From: an uncultured Eubacteriales bacterium
GTDB lineage: Bacteria; Bacillota; Clostridia; Oscillospirales; Ruminococcaceae
NCBI GenBank assembly: GCA_902493155.1
Contig: CABUOE010000118.1
Location: 1 to 7,008, forward strand
Direction of reading: 5' to 3'
DNA: 7,008 nt
Program-made: the position numbers and the translations under genes
The notes under the pieces: generated by a model
Told to the model about the DNA's origin: nothing
Database searches by the model: none
What the model saw: only the letters and a program-made list of their open reading frames with translations
Shown: positions 5,002-7,008 of the stretch, piece by piece
How positions within the stretch are numbered: the stretch's first letter is position 1
Layout of the letters: each line of letters begins with the position of its first letter

Positions 5002-6291
5002 TCATGAAATCAAGGCACCGATGGTCAAATAGTTCTGCCCGTTTTTCTCCTCGTTTTTAACAATGATTTTCCCGCCGTGCTGCTCTACCATTTTGCGAAC
5101 ATTAGATAGTCCATATCCCCGGCCCTGATCCGCCTTTGTTGACCAACCGCGTCTAAACATTTCTGTCATTTCCGTTCGAGAGATTGGTGGACAAGGGTTT
5201 GATACCAGAAGCAAAAGAGCGTTCACCTCGTCCTCGGCTTGAAGATACACGGTATCTCCGTCGGATGACGCCTCTAAAGCGTTATCCAATAGAATCCCAA
5301 GTATATCGATCCAGTCACTCTCGGATAAAGAACGATGCAAAAATGAACCGGCGATGGATATTTGGAGTTGGATATGCTGCATCTGTGCTTGCATTATTTT
5401 CCCAAATAGCATTCCGCACAGCACTTTGCTGTCGCACTTTAATAACTCACGATCTGAGGGATTCAAGCTGATTTGTCCGGTCAATTCTGTAATTTTTGCT
5501 TTGGCCTCGTCCAGCGTTCCCGTAGTCATCACTGCTGCTGATATTGCCATCATGCGATTATTGTACTCATGCTGTTGGGCTCGTACAGACTCCACCAATT
5601 CTTCCACCATAGGAAGATATTGCTCCAACAGGCGGCCTCTGCGTTGAAATTGGATGCGGCTCTGATCCCAAAGAAGAACCATGCCATCTATCAAAACCAA
5701 TAATGCCAAAAGAGTTGCCATAATTGGAAGCCACAGATTTGTGCGCAGCAGGTCTGCCTGCCATACCCGCCAGGCAAGCAACAAGATGAGAAAAGAATTT
5801 CCAATGATAATGCAGAGCGGTGTATCGCCTTCTTTTAGCTGTTCTCTTATCCAACGGAGCAATCCAGTTCCCCACAGAGCCGCCCACAAAAGGAGCGAAA
5901 GCATACGTACCCCATATACAGGCCAAAAACCGACGCTCAGATCAAGTAGTCCAAGTACAACAAAGCACACTTCTCTCAGAAGCAGGAAAAGCGCAAATTG
6001 CATGGTAGTTCCCCAAAAGATATGTGCTTCTCCCGAATCAAAGCAAACACTATTCAAAAGGAGTACGGCTAAAAGCAGGAATAATACAAAAACGAAATTG
6101 TCCAGCGGGACAACAACATAGGCAACAGGATCTGTGCTGTATCCTGTAAGGCGGGATAGTAGGCATATAACAAAATTCCCGGCAAGCACGCAGTTCCTCA
6201 ATCGTCCTTGCCAGCCAAGCGTTCCAAATACACAGGCACTCAAAAGGGCAGAATCCAAAAACACTTGAACAAACAATTCGACTCCCATCAT
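5002..6291 (-). CDS. GHKL-type sensor histidine kinase (AgrC-like)
   Basis: A 429-residue membrane kinase. The N-terminal half (about 1-208) holds six or seven hydrophobic helices with short loops and no large outside domain, as in peptide-sensing AgrC/ComD-type kinases. A dimerisation/phosphoacceptor helix follows, with His241 in QQHEYNN, the motif of this kinase group. The GHKL ATPase domain follows: the N-box DILGILLDNALEAS (329-342, Asn337), the SNPCPPIS strand, the FRRGWSTK segment (379-386) and the glycine box GRGYGLSNVRKMV (390-402). It is complete to the stop. It would autophosphorylate on His241 and pass the phosphate to the LytTR regulator encoded just upstream, whose stop overlaps this gene's first ATG (ATGA). 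GGGAG (6300-6304) lies eight bases before that ATG; a second ATG follows directly. Family and neighbours suggest a peptide signal, but the ligand is unknown and no AgrB/AgrD-like genes are in the window. Confidence 0.94.
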   Translation of the reverse strand: MMGVELFVQVFLDSALLSACVFGTLGWQGRLRNCVLAGNFVICLLSRLTGYSTDPVAYVVVPLDNFVFVLFLLLAVLLLNSVCFDSGEAHIFWGTTMQFALFLLLREVCFVVLGLLDLSVGFWPVYGVRMLSLLLWAALWGTGLLRWIREQLKEGDTPLCIIIGNSFLILLLAWRVWQADLLRTNLWLPIMATLLALLVLIDGMVLLWDQSRIQFQRRGRLLEQYLPMVEELVESVRAQQHEYNNRMMAISAAVMTTGTLDEAKAKITELTGQISLNPSDRELLKCDSKVLCGMLFGKIMQAQMQHIQLQISIAGSFLHRSLSESDWIDILGILLDNALEASSDGDTVYLQAEDEVNALLLLVSNPCPPISRTEMTEMFRRGWSTKADQGRGYGLSNVRKMVEQHGGKIIVKNEEKNGQNYLTIGALIS

Positions 6292-7007
6292 AAAGCTCGC
6301 TCCCTCAAGTTGTGCTGGTACTTTTCTCCAATAGGGATAGTCTCTTTACAATCTTTCAGCCACAGCTCTTTTGCACCTTTGTCGATTTTTTTGATGAATA
6401 CCGGATTGATTAAAAAACTTTTGTGACATTGAATCAGATTATCTTTCCCTGCTAACTCCAGCAATCGCATCAGGCTGTAACCAGAAATCTGGTCTGCCAG
6501 ATCTTCCCCTTGTGAGATACTATGAATGACAAGCCGTTTTCCAAAAGATTCTATATAACGAATTTGCTTTAGTTCATATTCAAATAGAAATTGCTTCTGC
6601 TCAATTCGGAGTATGGGCTCTGGCTTCTTCATTTGCTGTCCCATATCAAGTGCAGTCGAAACAGCTCTTAGGAATTGCTCTTGCGTAAAAGGCTTAATGA
6701 GAAAGTCATAGCATTTGATCTCGCGGTAAGCCGCTAACTCCTCACCACCTAATTCTGTTGTAAAGAGGATTGGCGTAAATCGATACTCTGGCATAGCACG
6801 GATATGTTTTCCCAACTCGGTTCCGCGATAGTCCGGCAGTTGAATGTCCAAAATAAACAAATCAATATGATGCTTACCAGCCCAATCAAAAGCATCTGTT
6901 GCAGTAGCGCAGATTGTGATCTGATGGTCACTATATAACGCTTTCATGTATTGACATATCAGCGCTGCGGCTGCCGCGTTATCCTCGACTAAAAGTATCT
7001 GCGCCAT
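6288..7007 (-). CDS. LytTR-family response regulator
   Basis: A 239-residue two-domain regulator. The receiver domain (about 2-120) has the acidic pair Glu8-Asp9, phosphoacceptor Asp54 in FILDIQLP, Thr83/Thr84 and Lys105 in IKPF. The LytTR DNA-binding domain (about 133-237) is recognisable by RYIESFGKRLVIHS (150-163) and the diagnostic CHKSFLINPVFIKKI (194-208). Both domains are complete and have normal length (family about 230-250). Members are phosphorylated by GHKL kinases such as the one encoded next, and usually activate nearby peptide, bacteriocin or transport genes by binding direct repeats. The likely ATG is at 7007-7005, one base from the window edge; the MAQILLVEDN beginning is typical, so the gene is probably whole, but its promoter and ribosome binding site lie outside. 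It ends overlapping the kinase start by four bases, so the pair is translationally coupled. Confidence 0.95.
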   Translation of the reverse strand: MAQILLVEDNAAAAALICQYMKALYSDHQITICATATDAFDWAGKHHIDLFILDIQLPDYRGTELGKHIRAMPEYRFTPILFTTELGGEELAAYREIKCYDFLIKPFTQEQFLRAVSTALDMGQQMKKPEPILRIEQKQFLFEYELKQIRYIESFGKRLVIHSISQGEDLADQISGYSLMRLLELAGKDNLIQCHKSFLINPVFIKKIDKGAKELWLKDCKETIPIGEKYQHNLRERAL

Positions 7008-7008
7008 C

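Noticed and set aside
5681..6121. 146-codon plus-strand frame opposite the kinase membrane domain
   Set aside because: The kinase on the minus strand is complete with all motifs; this frame is its antisense shadow.
1..7008. CRISPR array, rRNA, complete tRNA, insertion-sequence transposase
   Set aside because: No regularly spaced repeats, no rRNA or complete tRNA sequence, and no transposase-like protein in any frame.

Overview
The window looks like accessory DNA from a low-to-medium GC anaerobic Firmicute, probably a gut Clostridia member of the Oscillospiraceae/Ruminococcaceae type. This rests on strong AGGAGG-type ribosome binding sites, a LytTR/AgrC-type two-component pair, a BcrA-type ABC exporter ATPase and an XRE regulator next to a Firmicutes-style mobile-element integrase. 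The genus is an inference, not something read directly.

Left part (1-1330, plus strand): the possible tail of an upstream gene and a hairpin are followed by an intact small XRE-family repressor (287-646) preceded by two perfect 10-bp direct repeats. Next comes the decayed C-terminal half of a tyrosine recombinase (about 649-1012), with at least three frame changes and its catalytic tyrosine replaced by cysteine. A perfect 16-bp-stem hairpin (1087-1122) ends this block. Just after it is a short sequence resembling a tRNA 3' end on the minus strand, possibly an old attachment site, and then a 156-bp nested inverted-repeat element (1174-1329). This reads as the worn end of an integrated element.

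Right part (1340-7007, all minus strand, transcribed right to left): a LytTR response regulator (6288-7007) overlaps by 4 bases a GHKL (AgrC-like) sensor kinase (5002-6291). A strong hairpin and a candidate promoter then separate this pair from a three-gene ABC exporter: a 257-aa permease (4115-4888), an unusual 500-aa permease that looks like two permease units in one chain (2607-4109), and an ATPase (1939-2610). After a 278-base gap, a 106-aa single-pass membrane-anchored protein of unknown function (1340-1660) closes the cluster.

Likely working model (inference): the kinase senses an extracellular peptide or envelope stress, the LytTR regulator activates transcription, and the ABC complex exports or detoxifies the peptide, as in LanFEG- or Bcr-type immunity modules. 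No peptide precursor gene is visible in the window. The most distinctive points are the tandem-fused permease, the hairpin/promoter junction that could uncouple sensor and exporter expression, the small anchored protein, and the nested palindromic element.
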